DNA from: Hyaloscypha bicolor E
Taxonomy: Eukaryota; Ascomycota; Leotiomycetes; Helotiales; Hyaloscyphaceae
DNA: 64,000 bases
Direction: 5' to 3'
Assembly (NCBI RefSeq): GCF_002865645.1
Contig: NW_020194552.1
Coordinates: 744,001 to 808,000, forward strand
This document shows, piece after piece, positions 1 through 12,613 of this stretch (position 1 is its first letter; every line of letters begins with the position of its first letter). The notes beneath the pieces are model-generated. The model saw only the letters and a program-made list of their open reading frames with translations, was not told the origin of the DNA and made no database searches. The translations under genes and the position numbers were made by a program.

Positions 1-3000
1 AATACTAGAATAATAGCTAAGAGCTCAAAATTATATGTCTTATATTTGCTCTTAATTATAATTATCTTCTTTAAATCGAAAGTAATAGGGTATTACCTGG
101 CTTTTGCTTTTTTATTAAAGAGCTAGGAAATTATACTTATAATTATAAATCCTAAAGTATTTGTTTTTATATAAATCTTTAAGGCTAGGTCAAAATAATA
201 AAGAATTAGTACTATTATAAATATAATTTATAGCTTTTTAAAAGCCCTATTTGTCTTATTTATTTAGCTAAAATAATATTATGAGTTTCTACTAGTTTTT
301 AATAAATCTTTTTTAGGGCCGGCTATTCCCTAATAACTATAATCCTACTAGCTTCTATTTCTATATTATCTGGGCTAATTATAAATTCCAGGAACTTTAT
401 TCTCTCTATATTAAACTCGTATTTTACTAAGTTTATAAAGAGCTAGTATTATTATAATTACTCGAATATATATTAGACCGCTATTATATATTATTCTGAA
501 TTCTCTAAATAAATCAAAATATTATTTAAATAGATTATATAAATAATATTTACGAGATCTACTAGTATATAATTAATATATGCCTAAAATATTACTAAAG
601 TATTAGATAGTCTAAAGAATATAATATAATACTTAAAATATCTATAATATATTTAGAATATTATCTTTTACTTATTACTTTCCCGTATTTATAACTAATA
701 ATAAGCATTTTTTAAGTCTAGCTTTATATATATCTTTATTTTATAAAGCCTATTTATTATCTTACTAATAAGTAGTAATAGTATTCGGTTCTTAATAATA
801 ATTCTATTTAGATTCCAGTAATTAATATATAGATATAGGCTACTTTCTTTTTTTAGAATAAATATAATTAGGATACTAGCTAGGCTAGTAAAATAATAGA
901 TCTATTTTTTCTCTAGGCTAGTATTAAGATATTTCTAAAGAACTTTAAGCTCTCTTTCTAATAAAGTATATATAAGACTATATAGTAATTAGGATCCTGG
1001 TTCTAGATTTATATAATACTTTATTATATAATAGTCAGGTAATATACCTATAGTCTTTATAAAAAATACTTAGAAAAGGTCCTAATATTTCTTGGAAAAT
1101 ATAACTATCTTATTAGTAGTAATAGTAGTAATTCTTTAGCTATTTGTTATAAGATAAGTAATTAATAGAAAAACATATGCCTTATACTTTATTACTTTAG
1201 TAAATTTTCTAGTATTTAAAACTTTAATCTTCTATAATTAAATCTGGTATCTTTATATTACTTCCCTAAAGGAAATTAGGAAATTAACCTAATAAAGCTA
1301 TAGGAATCCAAGTATTATATTAATATAGTTTAGATTAAAATTATATAATATAAAGTATATATTAGCCTTCTTTTAGTTCCCTAGTATATTCTCGGTAATA
1401 ATTCCAAGAATATAATCTTTATATAAATAGATTCTTTTTTTCTCTAGTAAAAATAAGGGAATTACTTTTAATATTAATAAAATACCTATATCTAAAGCTA
1501 ACTTCCTCTTTATATAATTAGCTTCTATACCCGAGTTTACTAATACTCTAACTCTTTATTTATCTTTTCTTATTTTAATAATAATCTTAATTATTATTCT
1601 TATTTTAGAAGCCTTGCCTTCTATAATATAAATAAATATAACTATTATAGGACATACCCGTTTCCCGGCTTCTTTAGTTCTAGGTATTTATATAACTTAT
1701 AATTAGACTTATTATAGTTATAGTAAGTCGGTTTCCCTTAATTTAGGCAAGTAATAGTATAGTAACTCTCTTTCTAATAAGTAAAGCAAATTATACCCGG
1801 TCTTATAGATCCTAATATAAGTACTATATTAGACCCTATTACTATATCTTTATTATCCCGGTTTTATAAACCTTATAATAGGAATATATTTCTCTTCTAT
1901 TTCTCTTTATTATTCCTCTTTTCTTTTTTCCTATTTCCTTTCTTTTATTATCTTATTAGCTTATTATTATATTCCCGTTAAGTAAATAGATTTAAATTAC
2001 TCTTAATTCTTATAATAGTAGAGATAAGCTTCTCCTTTTCTTATAAAGCATTCCCTTAATAATTAATCTCGTTCCGGATCTCTTACCTCAAGCTACTAAA
2101 TAAGTTACCTCACTCTTATAATAAACCTATATATTCTAAGTTATCTAATAGGCTATCTAAGTAAGATATAAAGCTTTAGATACTCTGGCCTAGCTATTAT
2201 TTAGTATTCTTAAACTTAGTAAGGATATTATTATTATAGTTCTCCGGATTTAAGATAGAATTCTTTATAAACTTAATAAAGATCTCCTAATTCATAGTAT
2301 TAATACTTACTAATTACTTCTTATACTTCCAGATATCCCTGGCTATATTCTTAAAACAGGAAGTATAATACATAATCTTTACTATATTAGTAGCCTAGGT
2401 AATCTCGCTATCTTTATATTATTTTAACTTTACTTAATAGAAGAAGTCCTGGATTTCTTTAATACTCTTTCCCTAGTAAGTAAATAGCTCTCGAGTTTTT
2501 GGAGTCTTCTAAACTAAGGATATTACCGGAAGTATAACGGATTCTATATTAGATATCCGAATATCTTTAAAATAATAGATCTAAGCTTTTAGTTTCTCTA
2601 GATCTTCTCTCTATTATATTTCTATTTCTAACTTAGTAGTATATTAAAGGATTATTCAAGTTATTTAAGTTATTTATAAATATTTATAAATAACTTAAAT
2701 AAAATATAAGTAACGAGTAGCTTAAATAAGTTAAGTAAAATAGAATAATTATTTATAAATAACCATAAATAACCATAAATAATTATATACAAGTCACGTG
2801 ATTGCAATAAATTAATATATATTTAAATTTTTAGAAAAGAACTAAGATATCTATTAAATAGCCTTATATAAGCTAAGCTAGTACTTATATAAGGGTACTT
2901 AAATACTAATTTTCTATAATAATAAACTAGAAGTATTACTAAGGTTCGATTTGCTTACCAAGCGCTATTATTACCTAATTGGGTAGCGAGGTAATACTAG

Positions 3001-3047
3001 GTACATATCCTTCCGGAGCCTTACCTGACTAGGCTAGCTCTATTACA
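1..3047 (-). mobile_element. Truncated, RIP-degraded Ty3/gypsy LTR retrotransposon
   Basis: Read on the minus strand, this is a gypsy element cut off by the window start. A gag-like frame runs from about 2640 to 1750 (for example a stretch reading SIKEIQDFF, then NIVKIMYYTSCFKNIARD). A reverse transcriptase frame runs from about 900 to 300, with the order seen in the family: a KLDL segment, YRYFKY, then YLNNILIYLENSE at about 500-540, the RIP-altered form of the YLDDILIYSE catalytic block. Many Gln and Trp positions are now stops, so no product is made. Integrase would lie beyond position 1. The element is distinct from the better-preserved gypsy family at 12-26 kb. Confidence 0.85.
2656..3047 (-). 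repeat. Probable 5' LTR of the truncated gypsy element
   Basis: This sits immediately upstream (minus-strand sense) of the gag remnant. The right edge CA at 3046-3047 gives a minus-strand start of TGTAATAGAGC, consistent with an LTR. The left edge is uncertain because RIP has changed the terminal dinucleotide. A partial copy of its gag-proximal end (ATTCAAGTTATTTAT..) recurs just outside at 3066. No partner LTR is in the window, so the length is approximate. Confidence 0.5.
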
Positions 3048-3059
3048 TATATAGATTAC

Positions 3060-3110
3060 GTATATTATTCAAGTTATTTATGAATATTCATGAATAACTT
3101 GAATAATATA
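3060..3110. repeat. ~50-bp near-perfect palindrome
   Basis: The two arms read ATTATTCAAGTTATT and AATAACTTGAATAAT around a centre of ATGAATATTCAT, with a single mismatched pair of the C/T type expected from RIP. It resembles the terminal part of the neighbouring LTR (from 2656), so it may be a fragment of a second, tandem LTR rather than an independent element. Confidence 0.55.
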
Positions 3111-3682
3111 TGAATAAAATAAGAGTAACGGGTTTTATACTTGACTAAATAAGAGTAATAGCTATTATTCTATTTTACTCTATTTATTTAATATACTATA
3201 ACTTAGTAATATAATAGCGAGCCGCCACTAATTTCTTTATTATTATTATCCTACTAGCTAGTTCTAGAGATATCTGAATTCTATTTCCTTTTCCTAATTA
3301 GATAATATGAAAAGTACTTAACTAGGCACTTTTCTAGGTATCTGGTTAGGTTATCCTAGTAATAGTAAAGGCGCTTCTTCTAGTTAATATTCTAGTTATT
3401 AATATTTTTGTCTATTAATAGCTTAACTACCTTATAATAAACTGCTTCCCAAAGGTTAGATTAATTAGAATATAAGGCATATAATAGCAGGATAATATAT
3501 AAGTAGTTAAGGTAAGTAAGCTATAAAGTAATACTTATAAGTATAACTAATTTCAAGAATTAATTCTAATAAAAGACTAATTAATATTTCTTTCTAAAGC
3601 TAGGAGCATCTCCCTATATACTTCCTAGTACTTAGCTAAGCCTATAAAATACTTTACTTAACTAGGAAATATGATCTTATAT

Positions 3683-3792
3683 AATTCATATAATTCTAAT
3701 TACCCGTATAATTCCGATTACTCATATAATTCGGATTACTCATATAATTCGGATTACCCGTATAATTCCGATTACCTATATAATTCCGATTA
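3683..3792 (+). repeat. 18-bp tandem repeat encoding a Tyr-Asn-Ser-Asp-Tyr hexapeptide
   Basis: About five to six copies of an 18-bp unit (type TATAATTCGGATTACTCA) occur head to tail. The period is a multiple of three, and one plus-strand frame translates it as repeated YNSDYS/YNSDYP/YNSDYL. Differences between copies mostly fall on the sixth codon. The frame decays on both sides, so this is probably a relic of a repeat-containing protein. Confidence 0.7.
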
Positions 3793-4164
3793 TAAGCTTT
3801 ACCCAAAATAGGAAACTAGATTTATAATATTTAATACCTATTTATATACTATTATATATGCCTATTATATTAAGCTATAAAATATAAAATAGTTTAATAT
3901 ATATATAAAGCTTACTTATAGAAATATTACTTACTAATATTATTTTTTACTATAATTAAAAACTAGTATATAAGGAATTTGCTATATATTTAGCCAAGGC
4001 TTTTTTATTATTAATTTCGTTACTTGAAGACTAGGAGCTGAATTAATAGATTATAATCTTAGAATATATAAATAGAGTCTCTTTTATAAGTAAAGTAAGC
4101 TAGTATTTATTAGTATCCTAATAAAATTAGTACTAATATAATTAGGTTTAGCTAAAGAATAAAA

Positions 4165-4904
4165 ATAAGAGAATTAATTATATAACTAATCTTATATATA
4201 AAGCTAAAAAAGATATTAATGGTTTATTATCTTATTTTAGCTAATTAAATAAGAGTATACTAAAGTATATTTATCTTATATTTAATTAAGATATTAATAA
4301 AATTCAAGAAAGAGATAATAAGATTTAGAATTAGTATAAAAGAAGAGATAAAGAAATGCCTTTCCTAAATTATATTCCTTTTTTAGGGGGATCTCCTGAT
4401 ATTACCCCTAATATAATATTTATATCTATAGCTATATCTATGGTATCTTCTTTCCCTGCTTTGACTCCTAATTAATAAATCGAAGCTATATGGAAGAAGG
4501 TTTCTTCTATAGAGAATGGGAATAGATCAGGTAATAACCTTAATTCGGATAACCTTAATTCGGACGATATACCTATACTAGAAGCTAGAATTACGGTTTC
4601 TCCTACTCCTAATCCTACTCCTGATCCTGCTTCTATATCTAGTAAGTTAATAGATTTAAATATACTAGTAGATCTAACGTTTTTACTAGCATTTGCTCCT
4701 GCTCTCGCTCTACCTACTCAATGTCCTCTGAAGTCTATATTAAAGAGGAAGCGGGAGGTGATTATATTAAGCAATAATAATAATAATTCAGATCTTGATA
4801 ATAGAGAGAAAGAATTACCAGGGGATAGTAATTATAGGCCGGGGAATAGGCCATTAAAACGTAGGGGAAATCGGGGGCAGTTCAAATTAGCGAGGACAGA
4901 GTAA
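4165..4904 (+). pseudogene. Decayed ORF of unknown family with a preserved C-terminus
   Basis: One plus-strand frame can be followed from about 4165 to the stop at 4902-4904. The first part carries RIP-type lesions where Gln or Trp would be expected (for example around a DINKIQERDNKI segment at 4290). From 4479 onward the frame is open for about 141 codons and much less AT-biased. The tail is Ser/Asn/Asp-rich with proline-threonine repeats (TPNPTPDP), then a basic end (KRKRE ... RPLKRRGNRG). No in-frame ATG opens the clean part. I do not recognise the family; a transposon-encoded protein is the simplest guess because of its setting. Confidence 0.45.
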
Positions 4905-5607
4905 TATTATTAGGGCATTTGACTATGATATATGGGATTTGTTTATTTGGCTATAATTAGGTGTGTTTTTCATATAAATACGGCTAAAAAAAAAATCGCG
5001 ATTTATTAATTTTGATTTTCCAAAAAAAAATAATAGATGCCGTAGCGTCGCTAAATCAACCCGTAGCGGGGCTATATTGTCCGACGGTCCATTCTCTGTC
5101 CCCTGCTCTCGTTGGCCTTCCTCATAAAATTCGCAATGGCATTTTCACAAACAACTCGCGCAAAGAGAGCTGTTAAATGTTATAACTCCTCGTCGACCAT
5201 CGAGACAGAAACAAAGAGTTAAAGAAGTGCAAGTATTCGGCGTGCAATATAATTTCTAAAATAAGGCGCGTGACGTGAAGAAACATACCTTTACTAGCGG
5301 CGGCTAGTCAAAAGAGTGCTAGTGCATTGCAAGTGTCTTGGCGGTGTGGCTAAGTAACCTTTTCGAAAGAGTCTGGTGAGCGTTCAGGCGGAAGCCGATT
5401 TCGTTAGAGACGGTATCTAAAACTGTGCAAGATGATATAGGGATGCAATTCAGAGCAAGATTCTAGAATGTTCCATAATCAATTGAAGTCCTCAGGCAAG
5501 TTCTATTTTTCACGTGATGCAGAAACGTCGCCAATGACCGGCGATATGACTAAATCCTCAGGTAAAAATCCACAGCTCACGTGCAATACCTCACCTAAAT
5601 AAATGTA
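4905..5607. other. Non-coding gap of near-normal base composition
   Basis: This stretch between the decayed ORF and the mariner element is clearly less AT-rich than its surroundings. I see two A-runs near 4985-5030 and scattered CACGTG-type sites (for example about 5515 and 5580), but no coding frame or RNA gene. Confidence 0.5.
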
Positions 5608-5646
5608 CTGTGGTCTTAGGATAAATAATCGCACCCCTGAGGGTTT
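5608..5646 (+). repeat. Left terminal inverted repeat of the mariner element
   Basis: It matches the reverse complement of 26551-26588 over its inner 35 bp with one mismatch. It is preceded by TA. The two ends differ by one base of indel in the outermost few positions. Confidence 0.85.
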
Positions 5647-8600
5647 GGGTAGTTCTAGCAGGTTCTAGTAGCCAGGGTACCGCACCCAATAAAAGCTATG
5701 CTTCGCCCATGCTGCTTTAAGTCACTTTTCACCTAACTTCTAAGCAAAGATACCTTTACTAACATACTATAATTATCGGAATATGAGATCCCTTTACCAA
5801 AAACACTAACCAGAGATTATACTCGCGATTAACAAATACGTATACAAACTCTCTTCTTTAATACTCACTAGACAAAGAACGAGATTGCCTTATAATTAAA
5901 CCTCACTATTAATTAAGTCAAGTATACTTTATACTATCGAGTTACCTCTCAGAAAACACGCTTTAGAAGACGCCCTTTTCTTAGTCCTTAAAAGAGAAAG
6001 CAATTAATTAATTAGGTATACGCAAGTACTAAGAATTAGAGGACTTCTTAGTCTCAAATCCCTTAAATCTTTAGCTAGAATTATAAAGTATTGTGAGGCT
6101 CCCAATATAGCAGGGTGCTACGCAAGTAGTCAAGGTAAAGGGGTGGAATATAGGGTAAAGTATGGAGTGAAGCGTGGAAGTATAATTAATTCCAAGAACT
6201 GGTTCTCAGTAATAAACTAATCAATACCCATTTCCCAAGCTCGCATGCCTCCATATATAGAATCTAGTGTTCCGCTGGATGTACGGAAGCACTAGTCCCA
6301 ATTTGGGAGTGCGATCCCACATAAGCACTAGCCTAATTAGGCTACTAAATCCAGCTGGACGCTCGTTAATGTGTGCATCACAAGTATATATAATTGAGAT
6401 AGTATTTAAAAAGGAAGGGTTTAGTTAATTTATTACTCTTAAAAAGCCCAAGTTAATGGAAGTATATACCAGAATTCGAAAGCAATAGATATAAGATTAC
6501 CTGAATTAGATAAAGGAATAATAGGTTCAAGTCTTTTAGACTAATAAGACTTAAGTAAAGCCTGGGAGATATAAGAAAATATCAGTGTGGGCTCCGATAA
6601 GCTCGATAAGCGATGATTAGATAATCGCGCTAATTTATCGATAATCGATAATTATCGATAATTGGCGATAATTATCGTTTTAGGCGGTGAGGGGCCCGGC
6701 AGAATCTGCCCCTCCTACTCTCTGTTCCAATTAATTAATTAATTAATTAATCTTTATACTAGTTCTTTAAAGAATATAACTAATTTGAGATATATTGAAA
6801 AAGTAATAATTTGAGTTATTACTTTATTAATCTAATAGCTAGCTAACTACTTTGCCTTAGATATAAAGGTTAATTCCCTAACGCCTGACCTGGTTACTTT
6901 GCCAGTAATCCAAGTAAACTAACTACCCTATAGTACTGCTATAAGGCGTTCGCTAACCTTACTAATGCCTATTATTCCTAATCTTATTTATTAGACTAGC
7001 TTTATATTCTTTTTCTGGATAGTAACCCGCTTTATATAAATAGCTATAAGGTTTATTACTGGAATTAGATTAGTATAAAAATTAGTATAATTAAGAAAAA
7101 TAACTTATACTTAAACTCTGTAATAAGAAGCACCTCTATAGACTCTTATAAAGTATATAAAGCCGAAGCTTGAATATATATATCTTATCTATTTTTCTAA
7201 GCCAAAATCTCCTTTACTAATTAATAAAATAGTACCTTTAGAATTAATAAATTAGTACTTCTCTAATATTTTCTGATTTCTTAAAAGGCCTTAGCTATAA
7301 ATCCAGTTAATAGATATACTAATATTTTTACTAATTAACTAACTACTAGATCTAAACCTATATTTTCTCTTTTATATAATAGCAGAAATACGGCCTTTTC
7401 TGCTAAGTGTCTTTCTTAGAGCCTTACCTATAAGAGCCTTTCTAGAAGTAATATACTTGCTATTAGTTTGCTTAGTTTATACTATAGTTAAATAATTAAC
7501 TAAAGATTACAATTACTATATTTTAATTAATATAGTAATTAATATAAATCAAGAGATATACTATAGAAGGGGTTAATTAAGGGGTTGAAATAGTATAGTT
7601 AAAGGAAAGATATTAGCTAAAGTAAAGTAATAGGGAAGAGTAAGATAATAGCTTAAAAATTTTTTTATATACCTTAAAAGTGAATTATTTTATATTATAA
7701 AGTTAATTTTATTTTACCTTACCTTACTTATCTTTTAATCTCTTCTTAATAACTTAACTATACTACTATATAATTCTATACTATAACCTATAAGTTAGTA
7801 TTTTAATATACTAATTAATTTACTAATCTCTATATAAATTATTTTTATAATATATTCTATAGTAATAAACTATAATTAATATACTAAATATATTAGTAAT
7901 TGCAAAATATTACTAATTATTATTAAATTATCTTTAGAGCCTAAAGTAAGTCTATACTTATATTATATTAATCTTTATACTAATTATAATATTATAGAAT
8001 AATAGCTATATTAATATAATATCTTAATTAGCCTCTTTTATTAGATCTATCTATATTACTACTTGTAAAAGAAAAGTACTAACAGATCTATCTTAAAACC
8101 CAAATATTATAAAAGCATATAAATATAATAAAGCTCTTATAAAAGACTCTATCCGTACTAAAATTAAGAAGGCAAAGGCAGTAGATTAAGGTATAATTAT
8201 AGTAGTAAAATACAAAATAGTAAGCTCGGTAGTATATAAGAGTACTTTACTATTAAGATAATAGGAAATAGTATAGAAGTCTATTATAAGTATTAAATTA
8301 AGGAGGTATTTTCAGAATATTTCTATACTAATCTTTATACTAATCTGGCTTTAGAGAATAATAAGAAAAGAATTAGAAAGTAGTTAAATAATTACTTAGC
8401 TATAATAAGTATAGTAGCTTATATATAGCTTGAAATAATAGTAATCCGGTATAGAAAGATATTAAATATAATTCCGAGAATAATATATAGTTTAAGGAAA
8501 TATAGAAGACTAAGGAAAAGCTTAATTAAAAGAAAGAAATTAAGCGAGTTTTAGAGAATAAAATAAAAGAAAAGGCTAATAGTATATAAAGAGCTTTAGC

Positions 8601-9559
8601 TAAGATATATAACCTTTTTTTGAATTAGTATAAAAATTAGTATAAAACTAACTAAAATAGAAATATAAATATATTAAGTTTATAGTATAGTAGAAAACTT
8701 AATAAAAGAAGAAGAGATTCTTATTCTATAAAATTAAATTATTATATAGTAGATATAAATTTTACTTATCTTTATATTAATTACTAATTATTATATAATA
8801 ACTATATTATACTTATTAATTTTACTAAATTCTTTATATTAGGCAAAAAGGCTATTTAGAGAAACTTGGCTAGTTAGATATAGGAAGATAATAAATAGGT
8901 TAATCTTTCTAGTTCTGCTACTTAATAGCCAGAATTCGAGGCTAAGTTAAATACTACTAGCTTTCACTTCTCTATTAAATCTCGAAAAGGCTATAAAGTA
9001 GTAATACTACTAGTATATATTAGAAAGAAGCTAAAAAATGGCTTATACTAATATATCTTCTTATCTAACTCTAAGTTATAGGTTATAGAAGATACTATAG
9101 CTATTTAATAATATTTAAGAAACTTTTTTAGTAAAAGTAATAGTTAGCTAGGTACTATATTTTTAAGATACTAGTAATTATAAATTATAAAAAAAACAAT
9201 TATAATTATACTAATTTTTATATTAATCTTATTATCTTTTACTAGTATTAATAAAAACACTTAAAATTCTACTTCTTTTCTAATACTTTAAATATTCTAC
9301 TATCTTTAAAGTCTTAGCTATTATTTGGGTTCTATTCTATAATACTATATAGCGAGTACCTGAAAAGATTCGCTTTACTTTAGTACTTATTACTGGAATT
9401 AAGAGAATATTAATTATTATAAGTAAAAGCTTTAGCTAGCACTTTCTTTATATATCTTAATACTACTATTAAAGTATAAACAAATCTCTAATATTATATA
9501 GCTTCTTCTAATAATAATTCTTATATTTATCTTAACTTACTAGCTATATATATTTCCCT

Positions 9560-11460
9560 AATATCTGAGTAATCTTATTAAAATCATTTAGTTCTCTCTC
9601 TACTAGCTATTTAATCTCCTTAATTAGTACCGAACTATTAGAGGTAGATATCTAATTTTAATATTCCTTCTAAAGCTTTTTAACTTTAGTTAAGGTAGGC
9701 TAAACCTATCTTTTCTTCTAATTGGCTCTAATATACTTTATATAGTAATTTGAATAAAGTATAAAAGTAGTAGTATAAAGAGGCATATTATTAGACTTAT
9801 AGTAATATATATTAAAGATCTCTTACTCTTTCCGAATTCGAGTATAAAAGTCTTTATTATTTATATATATATTCTATTATACTATAATTAGTATTATTAA
9901 TTCAAGTAATAAAGATTAGTATAAAGATTAGTATAAAAATTATTACTTACTAGTAATCTATTAAATACTCGAATTAAAATATTTATTATAAAAAGCATCT
10001 AATTAATAGTTATAGTATCTTCTTAAGTCTTAAAAATAGCTCTATAAAATGGTTTAAGAAAGATAGAAATTATTCGAAGCCTTTTCTAGTCTTCCGGACT
10101 AAAGTAATCTGATTTCAGATCTATAAAATACTTCTTATAATAGATATTAAAATAAGTATACTACTAAAGAGTAATATTAAATATTATATATTAGCTATTC
10201 TATTATATTCAATTATTAAGAGAAATTATTTTTCTAGCAAAAGCTTTAAATCTGGTAATCCGACTAGAAAAGTAATAAATATATATAATAATATTATAAA
10301 GCTAGCCTAATAGTTCTAAAAGTCGAAATTTCATTTGTTTTTCCTTATTACTTAATAGGGCTTCTAAATCTCTCAAGTTCTCTTACTTATTAAACGCCTC
10401 TAATTTTCTATCTATAAAAATATTATAAAATAAAAAGGCTTATATAAAAAGATTAATAATATATTCTAAATAACAAACCCGCTATTATAAAGTATCCTAT
10501 TCTAATTCTTCTTCTCTTAGTAAATAAGCCTAAATAACTCGATATAATATACTATTTATACTAGTATTATTACTAATAATAGCTTCAAGTTATTTAGTAA
10601 TACTATAGTCTTAAAATATAGGTTATAAAACCGTAAATTAGTTTTCTCCTAAATAATCTAGTATTATATAAAGAGCTAGAAGAGCCTTTATATAATTCTT
10701 ATCTTATTATTTAATAAAATATATAATAATACCTAAAAGAAGATATTCTTATAAAGAAGTTCAGATATTAAGAGCAAGATAAATACTTAAAACTACAGAC
10801 TAGAGTTTTTATTATATAATATTCTTTAAGCTAACCTAGTACTTCTTAAGCTTTTTTCTTATATAAAAGTAAGTTATAAAAAGAAAGGGCTGAGATTCTG
10901 GATTAAATACTTAATAAAAGATATAAAATTTAGGCTATTTAACTACTTGAAAAGATAGATTATAGATAATAATTAATGAAATTAAAGCTTTATAAATTAC
11001 TGCCCGATTAAGGTATTATTAAAAGATATATATATTAATTTCAGTTATTTAGCTAGATAACTCTACTTATAAGTAAAGCTATTATAGCTAGTTAATTACT
11101 TTTAATTAAAGTAGACTGATTTCCGATCCGCTTTTAATAGTAATATTATATACTAACTTGAGATAATTGTATTAATTAATAGAGATTAAAGTCGAATAAA
11201 TATTTAATAGATTTTCCTTTTTATAAGGAAGATAATAGTAGTATTTGGGTAGTTCTTCTATATCTAGATATCTGAGACAAGTATAAGCCCAAATAGCTTT
11301 CGTAAGTTCTTCCCGTTTAGAATCAGATTTGGATTAAGTCGAGTCTATATTAGTAGAGGCTTAATAGATTAATAAGGCAGATTCAGAAGTTATATTTGAA
11401 TAATAGAAGATAAAGTATTATTATATATTAAAGAGAGGATAAAAGAGAATATAAAAATTT
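9560..11460 (-). pseudogene. hAT transposase relic (hAT-1)
   Basis: The minus-strand frame reads through the conserved hAT core despite many stops. Recognisable pieces are a PKF/YQVLNPES segment, ENQFTVL-PIF-DYSITK (about 10,650), a degenerate form of the DNA-x-TNDTL block, AYLLREEELE-DTL, then IINLFIQAFLF, and the later YFIDLKSDYFSPEDQKGFEQF segment. These follow the order of RNase H-fold hAT transposases. Gln, Trp and Asp codons have been converted in the RIP direction, so no protein is made. The C-terminal dimerisation domain was not confidently located. Confidence 0.8.
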
Positions 11461-11506
11461 TAATCTTTTTTGGAAGAAATAGCAGTATAAATCTTAGTAT
11501 TATATA

Positions 11507-12185
11507 TTAAATACTAGCTAGTCTATATTATATAATAGACTATTAAATAGAAAATATAATAGTATATTTATAATAGTCTACTTTTATACTAATCTTTATA
11601 CTAATTAATTTATAATTAAACTAGAAAGCAAGATATTTATATAATAGAACTCGCTTAATAGCTGGCTGGGCCTACTTTTATTAATAATTATCGAGGTAAT
11701 AGGGCTCGCTTAATAGCTGGCTAGGCCCACTTTTATTAATGGAATTATTAATAACTGGATTAAATACTAGCTAGTCTATATTATATAATAGACTATTAAA
11801 TGGAAAATTAAAAAGTCTAATAATATAGTAATAATAGTCTACTTTTATACTAATCTTAATACTAATTGGTTTATAATTGAACTAGAAAGCGAGATATTTA
11901 TATAATAGGGCTTGCTGGCTAGCTGGGCCCACTTTTATTAATAATTATCGAGGCAATAGGGCTCGCTTAAGGGCTGGCTGGGCCCACTTTTATCAATGGA
12001 ATTATTAATAACTGGATTAAATACTAGCTAGTCTATATTATATAATAGACTATTAAATAAAAAGTTAAAAAGTCTAATAGTATAGTAATAATAGTATACT
12101 TTTATACTAATCTTAATACTAATCAGTTTATAATTAAACTAGAAAGCCGTAATGGGGCTCGTTTAATGGCTGGGCCCACTTTTAT
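11507..12185. repeat. Three tandem ~255-bp repeats at the subterminal end of hAT-1
   Basis: The string TTAAATACTAGCTAGTC begins copies at 11507, 11760 and 12017 (periods 253 and 257). Each copy carries the same sub-blocks in order, including CTAGAAAGC and GGCTGGGCCCACTTTTAT. The third copy is shorter and runs into the right terminal inverted repeat. In other hAT elements subterminal repeats bind transposase; here that role is inference. Confidence 0.85.
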
Positions 12186-12339
12186 TAATAATAATTATCG
12201 ATATCGATCATTTATCGATCGCTTAGCCAATAATGATTACTAATCAATAATTTCGATCAATAATTTATCAGAGCCCACACTGGAAAATATAAGTAATAAG
12301 AAGAAGAGAAGAGGTACTTTACCCTAATTATATAAAGCC

Positions 12340-12613
12340 TATTATAATTCCCAGATGCCCGGTATCTGAAATGCCTTACTAGATGCCAGATATCTTCTAG
12401 ATATACATAATACGGCCGCCTTACTAGAGAAGTATACTTGGAATATACTAGAAATATTTAGAAGGCTAAGCCCCTTCGGAACTAGTATACTATAGGATAT
12501 ATATATTCCCTTATAGCCTCCTATATTCTAGTTTTCTCTTCCTTAGCTTTAAATCATTTTCATAAGAGACCTTTTACCTTACTTTTCAAGCCCTAAATAC
12601 CATATCCGTAATA
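12340..12613 (+). repeat. 5' LTR of outer gypsy element
   Basis: It aligns end to end with 25432-25705 and with the reverse complements of 13767-14040 and 20156-20425. It contains a recognisable internal CCCGGTATCTGA and CTTCGGAACTAGTATA, shared by all four LTR copies with transition differences. Confidence 0.9.

Larger units (their letters stand above)
6583..12282 (-). mobile_element. hAT DNA transposon (hAT-1) inserted in the mariner element
   Basis: The left end CAGTGTGGGCTCCGATAA (6583-6600) and the right end, its inverted match with one mismatch (12265-12282), are typical CAG-type hAT termini. The 8-bp target duplication GAAAATAT is perfect at 6575-6582 and 12283-12290. Subterminal regions are full of ATCGATAA-type motifs, as expected for transposase binding. 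The transposase relic lies on the minus strand at about 11,460-9,560. At 5.7 kb the element is about twice the usual size; 6.7-9.5 kb has no identified content. Confidence 0.9.

Noticed and set aside
6720..6760. AATTAATTAATT run taken as a possible satellite
   Set aside because: Only a few units in an already AT-rich subterminal region of the hAT element.
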